The notes below the pieces were generated by a model. It was not told the DNA's origin. It ran no database searches and saw only the letters and a list, made by a program, of their open reading frames with translations. From Solimonas terrae (GTDB taxonomy: Bacteria > Pseudomonadota > Gammaproteobacteria > Nevskiales > Nevskiaceae): a stretch of 64,000 bases of DNA. Of this stretch, positions 26,178-34,637 are shown one piece after another; positions within the stretch are counted from its first letter, which is position 1, and each line of letters starts with the position of its first letter. Position numbers and translations under genes: made by a program. The stretch covers positions 1 through 64,000 of the forward strand of contig NZ_JAAMOW010000012.1 in assembly GCF_011067135.1 (NCBI RefSeq). The letters run 5' to 3'.

Positions 26178-27006
26178 GGTTCGCAATCATCTGGTCGATC
26201 AGTGCATTGACGATGTCCGGGCATTCCAGCCCGGCAAGGTGTGCCGCGTTCTGCAGCAGCTCGAAGCGCGCGCCGGGAATGGCCCGGGCCATGGTGCGCG
26301 CCTCGGCGACCGGAAATACCCGATCTTCGGCGCCTGCCACCACCAACACCGGCGTGCGGATCGTCGTGAGCAGCGGACGCTGATCGGGGCGTCGCGGCAC
26401 GACACTGTTGACGGCCCAGTAGCTCGAACGCGTGTTCACCGTCGCCAGCGATTCGCGAATCGCCTGCACGACCTGCGGCCGTTCGCGGCGCGTGCTGGGG
26501 CCGACGAAAGCGTCGACGACGCGCTCGGTCAGCGGACCGCGAATGCCGCCGAGTGCGCGGGCGGCGTGCGCGAGCAGCGGAAATTCGAGACGGTGGCGCC
26601 AGCCTGCCGCGGATGCCGTGGCATTCATGAGCACGGCAACGCCGACTCGTTGCGGATGTCGCGCGGCGAACGTGCCGCCGATCATGCCACCCCAGGAATT
26701 GCCGACCCAGTGCGCGCGATCGATTTGCAGTGCGTCGAGAATCTGCACGATGCACTGTACGCATTCGTCGAACGTGAAATGACGTGTCAGCGCTTCGCTG
26801 GCGCCGGCGCCCGGCGGATCGATCAGCACGACGCGAAATCCGCGTTCGGTGAAGTGCGCCGCCTGCGCCCGCCACATCGTGCCGTCCATCAGCAGGCTCG
26901 GCCAGAACAGGATCGCCGGTCCGGTGCCGGCAACGCGGACCTGCAGCGCGCCGAGCACGCTCGGCACGCGATGCGGGATCAGCTGCGCATCGATGCGCTT
27001 CAGCAC
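26155..27006 (-). CDS. Alpha/beta-fold hydrolase
   Basis: A 283-residue alpha/beta hydrolase. The nucleophile elbow is WVGNSWGGMIGG, the oxyanion region is near FWPSLLMDGTMW, the acidic residue follows in VVAGAEDRVFP and the catalytic histidine is in LLQNAAHLAGLE close to the end. Such enzymes act on esters, lactones or C-C bonds; no substrate can be deduced. It starts 7 bases after the SDR stop at 27014 and overlaps the kinase gene downstream, so it sits inside the same operon. In this setting a lactonase or thioesterase acting on hydroxy-acids is attractive but unproven. Confidence 0.87.
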   Translation of the reverse strand: MLKRIDAQLIPHRVPSVLGALQVRVAGTGPAILFWPSLLMDGTMWRAQAAHFTERGFRVVLIDPPGAGASEALTRHFTFDECVQCIVQILDALQIDRAHWVGNSWGGMIGGTFAARHPQRVGVAVLMNATASAAGWRHRLEFPLLAHAARALGGIRGPLTERVVDAFVGPSTRRERPQVVQAIRESLATVNTRSSYWAVNSVVPRRPDQRPLLTTIRTPVLVVAGAEDRVFPVAEARTMARAIPGARFELLQNAAHLAGLECPDIVNALIDQMIANHDRNSQH

Positions 27007-27013
27007 CGGCCGC

Positions 27014-27847
27014 TCACGATCCGTCGCGTGCGCGCTGCGCGGCCTTGCCCATCATCTGCCGCGTCGCCTTCAGCATCATGCGCGAGAACATCGGATATGG
27101 CAGCAGACGTTTGAGCCGCCAGATACGTGCCTCGCGCTTGTGCGTGAGGATATGGAAGTCGCCGCGCTCGATGCCATCATGGACCAGCGCGGCGATCTCG
27201 TCGGCACCGCGCCGTGCCTTGGTGACCAGCTTGTTCATCATGCGGCTGGAATCCGCGTCGCCGGCGCGCGCGGTTTCCGTCAGGTTCGTGCGGAAGAATG
27301 CCGGGCAGACGACGGAGACGCCGATGTTGTCGTCCGCCAGTTCGACCTTGAGCGTCTCCGACAGGGCGACGACCGCGGCCTTGGTCGCGTTGTATGCCGA
27401 CATCAGCGGCGGATGAATCAGGCCGGCCATCGACGCAACGTTGACGATGTGACCGCTCTTCTGCTTTTTCAGCAGCGGTGCGAACGCCTTGCAGCCGCGT
27501 ACGACGCCCAGCACATTGATGTCGACGATCCACTGCCAGTCGGCGAGCGACAGTTCGGTGATGCCGCCGCTGGCGGCAACACCGGCATTGTTGACGACGA
27601 TGTCGACACCGCCCCAATGGGTCTGCATCCACTGCGCGGCGTTGTCGAGATCGGCTTCCTGCGTGACATCGCAATGCAGGTAATGCGTCTCGACGCCTGC
27701 GGCGCGCAGCGCCTGCAGCGTTTCCGATCCGCGCTGATCGTTGACGTCGCCGATGCAAATGCGCGCGCCGTCGCGCGCGTAACGTTCGGCCAGCGCGCGC
27801 CCGAGGCCGGAAGCGCCGCCGGTAATGAAAACGCGTTTGCCGTTCAT
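27014..27847 (-). CDS. Short-chain dehydrogenase/reductase (SDR)
   Basis: A 277-residue SDR with TGGASGLGRALA near residue 9, DVNDQRG after strand two, NNAGVAASGG, and the catalytic YNATKAAVV near residue 158. The C-terminal tail is basic (RLLPYPMFSRMMLKATRQMMGKAAQRARDG), which may bring it to membranes or CoA substrates. The Asp after the second strand (IGDVND) suggests NAD dependence. The start codon overlaps the stop of the acyl-CoA dehydrogenase gene (ATGA at 27847), showing tight coupling. It may oxidise a hydroxy-acyl intermediate. Confidence 0.9.
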   Translation of the reverse strand: MNGKRVFITGGASGLGRALAERYARDGARICIGDVNDQRGSETLQALRAAGVETHYLHCDVTQEADLDNAAQWMQTHWGGVDIVVNNAGVAASGGITELSLADWQWIVDINVLGVVRGCKAFAPLLKKQKSGHIVNVASMAGLIHPPLMSAYNATKAAVVALSETLKVELADDNIGVSVVCPAFFRTNLTETARAGDADSSRMMNKLVTKARRGADEIAALVHDGIERGDFHILTHKREARIWRLKRLLPYPMFSRMMLKATRQMMGKAAQRARDGS

Positions 27848-29100
27848 CAGTGCTTTCCCGTGCCGAGTTGCGCCATCAGCTTGGCGTACTTGCCGAGTTC
27901 GACGCGGGCGATCATGCCGCGATGCACGGCGTCCGGACCATCGGCCAGTCGCAGCACGCGCGCGGTGGCGTACAACGCCGCGAGCGGGAAGTCATGCGAC
28001 AGGCCGGCCGCGCCGTGGATCTGGATGGCCTCGCTGACCACCTGTTCGAGCACGCCCGGCGCGACGACCTTGATCGCCGAGATCTCGGTCAGCGCCGCGT
28101 GCACGCCGATCTTGTCGATCTTCCAGGCCGCGAACAGTGTCAGCAGCCGTGCCTGGTCGATGGCGATGCGCAGGTCGGCGATGCGCTCGCGGTTGCCGCC
28201 CAGGTTGATCAGCGGCTTGCCGAAGGCGACGCGGCGCAGGCCACGCTCGATCATCAGTTCGAGCGCGCGCTCGGCGGCGCCGATGCAGCGCATGCAGTGG
28301 TGGATGCGACCCGGTCCGAGGCGGCCCTGGGCAATCTCGAAGCCCTTGCCGACGCCCTTGATGAGATTCGCTTTCGGCACGCGCACCTTGTTGAAGTGCA
28401 CCTCGCCGTGACCGTAAGGCTCGTCGTATTCGCCGAACACCGGCAGCATGCGTTCGATCGTCACGCCCGGGGTGTCGAGCGGCACGATCACCATGCTGTG
28501 CTGCTGGTGGCGATGCGCGCCGGTGTCGGAGAGGCCCATGAAGATGACGAAGCGGCAGTTCGGATGGCCGATGCCGGTCGACCACCACTTCTTGCCGTCG
28601 ATGACGACCTCGTCGCCGTCGAGCACGGCGGTCGCCTGCATGTTGGTGGCATCACTGGATGCGACGTCCGGCTCGGTCATGCAGAACGCCGAACGGATCT
28701 CGCCGGCCAGCAGCGGCTGCAGCCAGCGCTGCTTGTGCTCGTCGCTGCCGTACTTCCACAGCACTTCCATGTTGCCGGTGTCCGGCGCATTGCAGTTGAA
28801 CACCTCCGGTGCCAGGAAGCTGCGGCCCATTTCCTCGGCGAGCGGTGCGTATTCGACGTGACTGAGGCCGGCGCCCAGTTCGGCATCGGGCAGGAACAGG
28901 TTCCACAGGCCGGCTTCGCGGGCCTGCGCCTTCAGCGACTCGACCTGCGGCGAGACCTGCCATTGCGTCCAGTCGCCACCACGCCTGGCGGCCATCTGTT
29001 CGCGCAACAGGGCTTCTTCGACCGGCTGGATGTGGTCGCGCATGAACGCGCGGATGCGCTTGATCAGGTCCTGCGCGCGGGCGCTGTGGGCAAAGTCCAT
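27847..29100 (-). CDS. Acyl-CoA dehydrogenase, ACAD10/11-like
   Basis: A 417-residue flavoprotein with the three acyl-CoA dehydrogenase domains: the helical N-domain, a middle domain with AFCMTEPDVASSDATNMQ (FAD/substrate loop) and KKWWSTGIGHPNCRFVIFMG, and a C-terminal domain ending in RVLRLADGPDAVHRGMIAR. The ADGPDxVH end is characteristic of the ACAD10/ACAD11 branch rather than of ordinary beta-oxidation enzymes. It is the first gene of the minus-strand operon and faces the LysR gene across 98 bases. With the APH-type kinase it could form the two-enzyme route for 4-hydroxy acids (phosphorylation and elimination, then hydration). Confidence 0.9.
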   Translation of the reverse strand: MDFAHSARAQDLIKRIRAFMRDHIQPVEEALLREQMAARRGGDWTQWQVSPQVESLKAQAREAGLWNLFLPDAELGAGLSHVEYAPLAEEMGRSFLAPEVFNCNAPDTGNMEVLWKYGSDEHKQRWLQPLLAGEIRSAFCMTEPDVASSDATNMQATAVLDGDEVVIDGKKWWSTGIGHPNCRFVIFMGLSDTGAHRHQQHSMVIVPLDTPGVTIERMLPVFGEYDEPYGHGEVHFNKVRVPKANLIKGVGKGFEIAQGRLGPGRIHHCMRCIGAAERALELMIERGLRRVAFGKPLINLGGNRERIADLRIAIDQARLLTLFAAWKIDKIGVHAALTEISAIKVVAPGVLEQVVSEAIQIHGAAGLSHDFPLAALYATARVLRLADGPDAVHRGMIARVELGKYAKLMAQLGTGKH

Positions 29101-29181
29101 TGCCGGTCTCCTCCGGTGGTCAGGCGCACACCATAAGCCTGTCCTATCATTCGGTCGACTAATATTTCTGAATCAAATGAC

Positions 29182-29196
29182 ATTCACATGGTGAAT
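29182..29196. promoter_or_regulatory. LysR-type operator in the divergent promoter region
   Basis: ATTCAC-ATG-GTGAAT is a perfect 6-3-6 palindrome containing the T-N11-A core of LysR binding sites. It lies two bases upstream of the LysR start codon and 82 bases from the acyl-CoA dehydrogenase start. A looser TGAAT...ATTCA pair (from 29169) sits beside it. This is consistent with autoregulation and control of the operon. Confidence 0.5.
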
Positions 29197-29198
29197 CA

Positions 29199-30134
29199 AT
29201 GAAACCGGATGTCGAGCGTGCGACAAGCCGCGTCGATCTCAATCTGTTTCGCGTCTTCGATGCGGTGTTCCGTGCCGGCAGCCTGACGCAGGCGGCCGCC
29301 CAGCTGCATCTGACGCAGCCGGCGATCAGCAATGCGATCGCAAGGCTGCGCCTGCAGTTCGGCGACCCGCTGTTCGTGCGTGACGGCCGCCGTGTCGCGC
29401 CGACACCGCGCGCGCGCGCCGCCGCCCCGGAAATCAGCGCTGCCCTGCAGGTCCTGCAGCAGACCCTGGCGACACCGCAGGTGTTCGATGCCGCGTCCAG
29501 TTCGCGCCGCTTCGTGCTTGGCATGCGGGACGTGCTCGAGTTCGCGATGATGCCGCGCCTGACACAGGAACTGCTGGCCGAGGGGCCGCGTCTGCAGCTG
29601 CAAAGCGCGCGCATCGAGCGCCGGCGCCTTGATCGCGAGCTGGCCGCCGGCGCGCTGGACCTGTCGATCGACATTCCGGTGCCGGTCGGCGAAGGCATCG
29701 TCCAGGAAGCGCTGTTCGAGGAGACGCTGTGTGTCGCGATGCGGCCGGATCATCCGCTGGCGCGTGGCCGGCTGAGTGTCAAGCAGTGGCTGGCCGCCCG
29801 GCATGTCGCGGTGTCTTCACGCCGGCTCGGTCTGGTGCTGGAAGACGTGGTGTTGCAGCGGGAGGGCCTGCGCCGCGACGTCGCCGTGCGCTGCCAGTAC
29901 TACTACGCGGCCTGCCACGTTGCCGCGACCAGCGATCTGCTGCTGGTCCTGCCGCGCTACTACGGCGAGTGGTTCACCGCACATCTGCCATTGAAACTCG
30001 TGCATCTGCCGTTGGAACTGCCGAGCCTGCAGGTGATGCTGTACTGGCACCGCAACGCCGAACACGACCCCGGCCATGCGTGGCTGCGCGAGCGGGTTCG
30101 CACATTGACGCGCCGCGGCGCCCCGCGGCCCTGA
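29199..30134 (+). CDS. LysR-family transcriptional regulator
   Basis: A 311-residue LysR regulator. The N-terminal winged helix-turn-helix is clear (NLFRVFDAVFRAGSLTQAA then LHLTQPAISNAIARLR, residues about 10-60), and the remainder is a type-2 periplasmic-binding-fold effector domain beginning near RRFVLGMRDVLEFAMMPRL. The effector type resembles NodD/LinR-like regulators of aromatic or hydroxy-acid catabolism. It is divergent from the 22.5-29.1 kb operon and probably controls it; the inducing ligand may be an acid or CoA ester of that pathway. Confidence 0.92.
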   Translation: MKPDVERATSRVDLNLFRVFDAVFRAGSLTQAAAQLHLTQPAISNAIARLRLQFGDPLFVRDGRRVAPTPRARAAAPEISAALQVLQQTLATPQVFDAASSSRRFVLGMRDVLEFAMMPRLTQELLAEGPRLQLQSARIERRRLDRELAAGALDLSIDIPVPVGEGIVQEALFEETLCVAMRPDHPLARGRLSVKQWLAARHVAVSSRRLGLVLEDVVLQREGLRRDVAVRCQYYYAACHVAATSDLLLVLPRYYGEWFTAHLPLKLVHLPLELPSLQVMLYWHRNAEHDPGHAWLRERVRTLTRRGAPRP

Positions 30135-30157
30135 GCAGGGCGTGCCGACGGCGGGCG

Positions 30158-31087
30158 TCAGTTGCTGAAGGTGACGGTGCTGGTCGTTGATGCCGAGACC
30201 GTGACCGTCTCACTGTCCTGGAACGTCAGCCCGTCGTCGACGTCCGGCTGCTCGGCATCGGCCTGGCAGGTCCAGGCGATGGTGTAGGTGTCCGGCGCCA
30301 GATTGTCGATCTCGAAATCGTAGGCGTCATCGCTGGCACTGTAGTGGACGAAGGCCGCGGCGACCGGCTGCTTGACGTTGATGACCGTGTCGGTGCGGAA
30401 ATAGTCGCTCGGCGTCACGCCACTGCCGGTGTAGAGATAAGCCGCGACCCCCGTGCCGGCCGTGCGGCCGTTGCGGCAGCCGCTGGCCTGGACGAGGCCG
30501 GTAGCGATGGTGCCGGCAATGGTCCCGGCGGTGTCGACCCGGGCGACGCGGATCACCGGCTGCAGCTCGTAACTGCCGCTGCTGCTGACCTGGTTGATCA
30601 GCGAGAACGGCAGTTCCAGGGTCAACACCAGATTCGCCGAATCATTGTTGCCGATGTCGAGCGCATAGCTCTGGTAGTCCGGCTGCGCCGCCAGGCTCAG
30701 CGGATATTGGGCGCCGCTGCTGTCGGTGATGCTGGCGTTGCTGACGTCGAAGCGTGGCCGCACCGACACATAGTTGCCCTTGGCGCTGTTGTCGCTGAAC
30801 AGCTTGTAGGTGTCGGCATCGTTGCTGCTGTCCGAATCGCTGTAGTGCTGCAGCGTGTCGAAGGCGTCGCCGCGTTCGGTGTCGAAGCTGTGGATGGCGC
30901 CGTCGCTGTCTTCGAAGTCGACATACGGAATTGCCAGGGTGACGGCCTTGATCGTCGCGGCGGGCTGGCTGACGCCGAGGTCGGCGCCGAGTTTGGCTTC
31001 ACAGCCGGTCAGCAGGACCGCGCCGGCCAGCAGGGGCAGGGCGAAAAGGAGGCGGGTCGAGGCGGCAAAACGGATCGAAAAGGACAT
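30158..31087 (-). CDS. Putative lipoprotein with DUF4382-like domain
   Basis: A 309-residue lipoprotein. The signal peptide ends in the lipobox LLTGC (Cys at about residue 28), reached from the ATG at 31087; the frame upstream of it has no signal. The mature part starts with an acidic beta-rich domain (VTLAIPYVDFEDSDGAIHSF and onward) resembling DUF4382, followed by an Ig-like or carboxypeptidase-regulatory-like end (DNLAPDTYTIAWTC). Its Asp/Ser-rich loops suggest calcium binding or surface exposure. It lies on the minus strand immediately before a two-component system reading the other way. Function unknown. Confidence 0.65.
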   Translation of the reverse strand: MSFSIRFAASTRLLFALPLLAGAVLLTGCEAKLGADLGVSQPAATIKAVTLAIPYVDFEDSDGAIHSFDTERGDAFDTLQHYSDSDSSNDADTYKLFSDNSAKGNYVSVRPRFDVSNASITDSSGAQYPLSLAAQPDYQSYALDIGNNDSANLVLTLELPFSLINQVSSSGSYELQPVIRVARVDTAGTIAGTIATGLVQASGCRNGRTAGTGVAAYLYTGSGVTPSDYFRTDTVINVKQPVAAAFVHYSASDDAYDFEIDNLAPDTYTIAWTCQADAEQPDVDDGLTFQDSETVTVSASTTSTVTFSN

Positions 31088-31241
31088 GAGCCGGGCGGGT
31101 TCTGGGGTGGCGCCACGGTAGTGGCGATCGGCCGCCCGTGCGGTGTCGGCGTTTTCGAGAATTGTTTCGAAATGTATCGAGATGGAACGACCCGCAAGGA
31201 CTTGGGTCAGACTGCCGGTGTCATTGCGGGGTCCCCCAATC

Positions 31242-31952
31242 ATGAAAGCGAAAGTCCTGCTGGTCGACGACGACGTGCGGCTGCGTCAGATGACGGCCGA
31301 ATATCTGTTGCGTCACGGCATCGATTCCGACGGGGTGTCGACCGCCGCCGCCGCCGTGCGCGCGCTGACGCGGACCCGCTTCGATCTGATCGTGCTCGAT
31401 CTGATGCTGCCGGACGAAGACGGCATTGCGCTGTGCCGGCGCTTGCGCAGTGCCGCCTCGCCGATCCCGATCATCATCCTGTCGGCAAAGGGCGATGACG
31501 TCGACCGCATCGTCGGCCTCGAGGTCGGCGCCGACGACTATCTGGCCAAGCCCTGCAATCTGCGCGAGCTGGTCGCCCGCATCTTCACGGTGCTGCGCCG
31601 CATCGGCCAGACCGCCCGTGCCGAAACCGTCAGCACGCCGAAGACCGCGCGCATCGGCGACTTCGAACTCGATCTGTGGGCGCGGACGCTGAGCCGGCAC
31701 GGCGAGGCGGTGCATATCACGACACGCGAATACCAGCTGCTGGAAGCGTTGGTGTTGCACGCACGGCGGGTGCTGAACCGCGACGAGCTGATGACCCTGA
31801 CCAGCGGCCGCCCCAGCGATGCGCTGTCGCGTTCGATCGACATCCTGATTTCGCGTCTGCGACAGGTGCTGGAGCCGGACCCGGCCACCCCGCGCTATAT
31901 CCAGACGGTCTGGGGTCGCGGCTACATGTTCGTGCCCGATCAGCCTGCATGA
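31242..31952 (+). CDS. OmpR-family response regulator
   Basis: A 236-residue response regulator. The receiver domain has acidic D9-D10-D11, phospho-acceptor Asp53 in LIVLDLMLP, Ser/Thr switch at Ser81 and Lys103 in YLAKP. The C-terminal winged-helix domain (about residues 135-230) has REYQLLEALVLHARRVLNRDELM and ends with IQTVWGRGYMFVPD, typical of OmpR. ATG at 31242 gives the standard N-terminus MKAKVLLVDDD. The stop overlaps the start of the kinase gene by four bases. Targets are unknown; the lipoprotein genes on both sides are candidates. Confidence 0.94.
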   Translation: MKAKVLLVDDDVRLRQMTAEYLLRHGIDSDGVSTAAAAVRALTRTRFDLIVLDLMLPDEDGIALCRRLRSAASPIPIIILSAKGDDVDRIVGLEVGADDYLAKPCNLRELVARIFTVLRRIGQTARAETVSTPKTARIGDFELDLWARTLSRHGEAVHITTREYQLLEALVLHARRVLNRDELMTLTSGRPSDALSRSIDILISRLRQVLEPDPATPRYIQTVWGRGYMFVPDQPA

Positions 31953-33169
31953 GCCTGCGCGTTCTGCTCGGCCTGCTGGTGGCCGCCGCGGTGGTGATGG
32001 TGCCGACCATCAATCTTGCATTGCTGCAGCTTTTCCCTCCGCCGGAAGTGGCGATCCACATTCGCAGCTGCGGGCCGGACGAGCTGCCGCAGGACGAGCG
32101 CGGCGGTTGCGTGCACGTCAATCCGGACGGCAGCGTCGATCGCGTGCTGCGCATGCGGCCGGGCGGCGGCGATCATCTGTTCGCGTTCTCCACGCACCGC
32201 CTGCCCCCCGACGATCCTCGCGTCGTGACGCCCGATGGCGGACCGCCGCCGATCGAGCACCGGCCGGGCGAGCATCACGGGCCGTCGACGTTCGGCGCCG
32301 CGCCGTTCGAATTCGGCGAAATCCGTGCGCACTTCCTGTGGATCAACTTCGCGAGCCTCGGCATCGTCGTGCTGCTCGCGGTGCTGGCATTCAGTCTGAT
32401 CGTGCGCTGGCCGATTCGCGGGCTGCTCAGCGCCATCGAGGACATCGAACACGGCAGCGTGCCGGCGGCGGGCGGCATGGCGGCGCCCAGCGAACTGCGG
32501 CAGATCGGTGCGGCGCTGCACCGGCTCGCGCGCCAGTTGCGTGGCAGCACGCAGGAGCGCGAGATGATGCTGGCCGGCATGTCGCATGATCTGCGCTCGC
32601 CGCTGGCGCGAATCCAGGCCGCGATCGAACTGCGGGCGCGCCCCGGCGACGACTGGACGCCCGTGTTGCGCGACGTTCGCGAAATCGATCACATCATCGG
32701 CCAGTGCATCGACTACGTGCGCGATGGTCAGGACGAAGCGACAACCCTGATCTCGCTCGACGAAGTCGTGCGCGCCGTGCTGCACGATCCCGACGACGCC
32801 GTCGTCGAATGCGATCTCGCCGCACCGCAGCTGCTGCCCTTGCGCAGGCAGTCGCTGATGCGTGCGCTGCGCAATCTGATCGACAATGCCAACGCGCACG
32901 GTGCCTCGCCGATCCGGCTCGGGACACGCAGTGACGGCCAGGCGGTAACGGTGACGATCGAAGATCACGGACCCGGTATCGACGCGGCGCATTGGGAGCG
33001 CCTGCTCAAGCCGTTCGCGCAGGGTTCGCGTGCGCGCAATCCGGGTGGTGCCGGTCTGGGTCTGGCGATCGTGCAGCGTGTCGCACAGCAGCACGGCGGC
33101 GCGCTCACCATGCGTGCGGCGAAAGACGGCCAGCCGTTCGCAATCGAACTTCGCCTGCCACTTCCCTAG
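31949..33169 (+). CDS. EnvZ-type sensor histidine kinase
   Basis: A 406-residue membrane histidine kinase. The first helix (about residues 4-26) is followed by a periplasmic domain of about 100 residues, a second helix near 130-152 (FASLGIVVLLAVLAFSLIV), a HAMP linker, the dimerisation domain with H-box AGMSHDLRSPLARIQ, and the ATPase domain with NLIDNANAHG, EDHGPGID and GGAGLGLAIVQRV. Translational coupling (ATGA) to the regulator identifies the pair. The periplasmic part contains an unusual His/Pro-rich segment (DPRVVTPDGGPPPIEHRPGE in part) that might sense metal or pH; this is speculative. Confidence 0.93.
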   Translation: MSLRVLLGLLVAAAVVMVPTINLALLQLFPPPEVAIHIRSCGPDELPQDERGGCVHVNPDGSVDRVLRMRPGGGDHLFAFSTHRLPPDDPRVVTPDGGPPPIEHRPGEHHGPSTFGAAPFEFGEIRAHFLWINFASLGIVVLLAVLAFSLIVRWPIRGLLSAIEDIEHGSVPAAGGMAAPSELRQIGAALHRLARQLRGSTQEREMMLAGMSHDLRSPLARIQAAIELRARPGDDWTPVLRDVREIDHIIGQCIDYVRDGQDEATTLISLDEVVRAVLHDPDDAVVECDLAAPQLLPLRRQSLMRALRNLIDNANAHGASPIRLGTRSDGQAVTVTIEDHGPGIDAAHWERLLKPFAQGSRARNPGGAGLGLAIVQRVAQQHGGALTMRAAKDGQPFAIELRLPLP

Positions 33170-33392
33170 GAATTTCCTTCGCTGCGCTGCCGCCGCTCCC
33201 CGGCGTGGCGGGACGCGACGTGTTGCCGCGGGCACGACTGTCGCCAGCGCGGTCCGCAACGGCCTCCTGTGCGTCGTCATTGTTACAACTACATACAAAC
33301 TGTTTCAGCGCCTTGCACGCCTTCCCGGCACCATCGCTGCCTTGGCGGCCCCGCCGGTCGCATCATTCCCCGTTTTGCGTCAAGGAGTCTTC

Positions 33393-34637
33393 ATGCGTCT
33401 TCGTCGTGCCTTCGCGGCTTCTTCGTTGTCCGTCCGGCGCCTGATGCCGAAATCCGCGCTGGCGCTGATCGCCTCGGCCTCGCTGCTGACGGCCTGCGGC
33501 GGTGGCGGCGGCAGCGGCAAGATCGACTGGCAGACCGCATTCCAGGTGATCGGCCACACGGACTTCATGAAGACGAGCACCAATGACGGCCAGTCGACGC
33601 CGCAGGGCTACACGCTCGCGACGCCGTTCGGCAATGTCGGCACTGACGGAACCAAGCTGTACGTCGCCGATACGGCCAACAACCGCGTTCTGGTCTGGCC
33701 CAGCATTCCGAACACCAACGGTCAGGCGGCGACCGTCGTCATCGGCCAGACCGATCTGACCAGCAAGTCCAGCGGCACCACAAGCACCAAGCTGTCGAGC
33801 CCGTCGACGGCGTTCCTCAGTGCGTCCGGCCAGCTTGTCGTCGCCGACACCGGCAACAATCGCGTGCTGATCTGGAACACCGCGCCGACCACGCAGGCGC
33901 AGGCCAACACGGCGCCGGACGTCATCGTCGGTGACGGCGGCAGTGGCGTGACCGGCCACACCCTCAATGGCCCGACGTCGGCGATCATCGTCAACAACAA
34001 GCTGATCGTTTGCGACACCTACAACAACCGCGTGCTGGTCTGGAACAGCGTGCCGACGTCGACGACGCAGGATGCGAGCATCGTGCTCGGCCAGGCGAGC
34101 TTCACCACCAACGGCGACGATGACGACGCCAAGAGCATGTTCCAGCCGAACTCGGTCTGGAGCGACGGCGCGCAGCTGCTGGTTGCCGATACCGGCAACT
34201 ATCGCGTTTTGTACTGGAGAACGTTCCCGCAGGTGACGGCGGGCCCGGCGACCAATGTCGTTGGCCAGACCGACTTCTCGCGCTCGACGTACAGCACCTC
34301 GGCTTCGACTTTCGTGTCGCCGACCGGCGTCACCTCCGACGGTGCGCAGTTCTGGGTCGCGGATCGCGGCAGCAATCGCGTCCTGAAGTTCGATTCGATG
34401 CCGGCTTCGAACGGCCTCAGCGCGTCGCTGGTCTACGGGCAGGGCGACCTCAGCTTCACCTCGTCGGCCGCCAATGACGACAACCAGGACGGCAAGACCG
34501 ACAACGACGATAGCGACCAGAAGAACGGTGCAGCCACCGAGCACACGCTCAACGGCCCGACGGGCGTCTACGTCGAAGGTGGCGTCCTCTACATTACCGA
34601 TCGCAGTAACAGCCGCGTGGAGATGTACATCCCGTGA
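33393..34637 (+). CDS. NHL-repeat (beta-propeller) lipoprotein
   Basis: A 414-residue lipoprotein. The signal peptide ends in LLTACGGGGGSG (lipobox Cys about residue 35). The mature protein consists of five or six repeats of about 55 residues with the pattern LYVADTANNRVLVWPSIPN, VVADTGNNRVLIWNTAP, LIVCDTYNNRVLVWNS, LVADTGNYRVLYW and FWVADRGSNRVLKF, which is the NHL propeller blade; between blades there are VIGQTDLTS or VLGQASFTT strands. ATG at 33393 follows AAGGAG. Such propellers mediate protein or polysaccharide contacts at the cell surface. It overlaps the next lipoprotein gene (GTGA at 34634-34637), so the two are coexpressed. Confidence 0.85.
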   Translation: MRLRRAFAASSLSVRRLMPKSALALIASASLLTACGGGGGSGKIDWQTAFQVIGHTDFMKTSTNDGQSTPQGYTLATPFGNVGTDGTKLYVADTANNRVLVWPSIPNTNGQAATVVIGQTDLTSKSSGTTSTKLSSPSTAFLSASGQLVVADTGNNRVLIWNTAPTTQAQANTAPDVIVGDGGSGVTGHTLNGPTSAIIVNNKLIVCDTYNNRVLVWNSVPTSTTQDASIVLGQASFTTNGDDDDAKSMFQPNSVWSDGAQLLVADTGNYRVLYWRTFPQVTAGPATNVVGQTDFSRSTYSTSASTFVSPTGVTSDGAQFWVADRGSNRVLKFDSMPASNGLSASLVYGQGDLSFTSSAANDDNQDGKTDNDDSDQKNGAATEHTLNGPTGVYVEGGVLYITDRSNSRVEMYIP

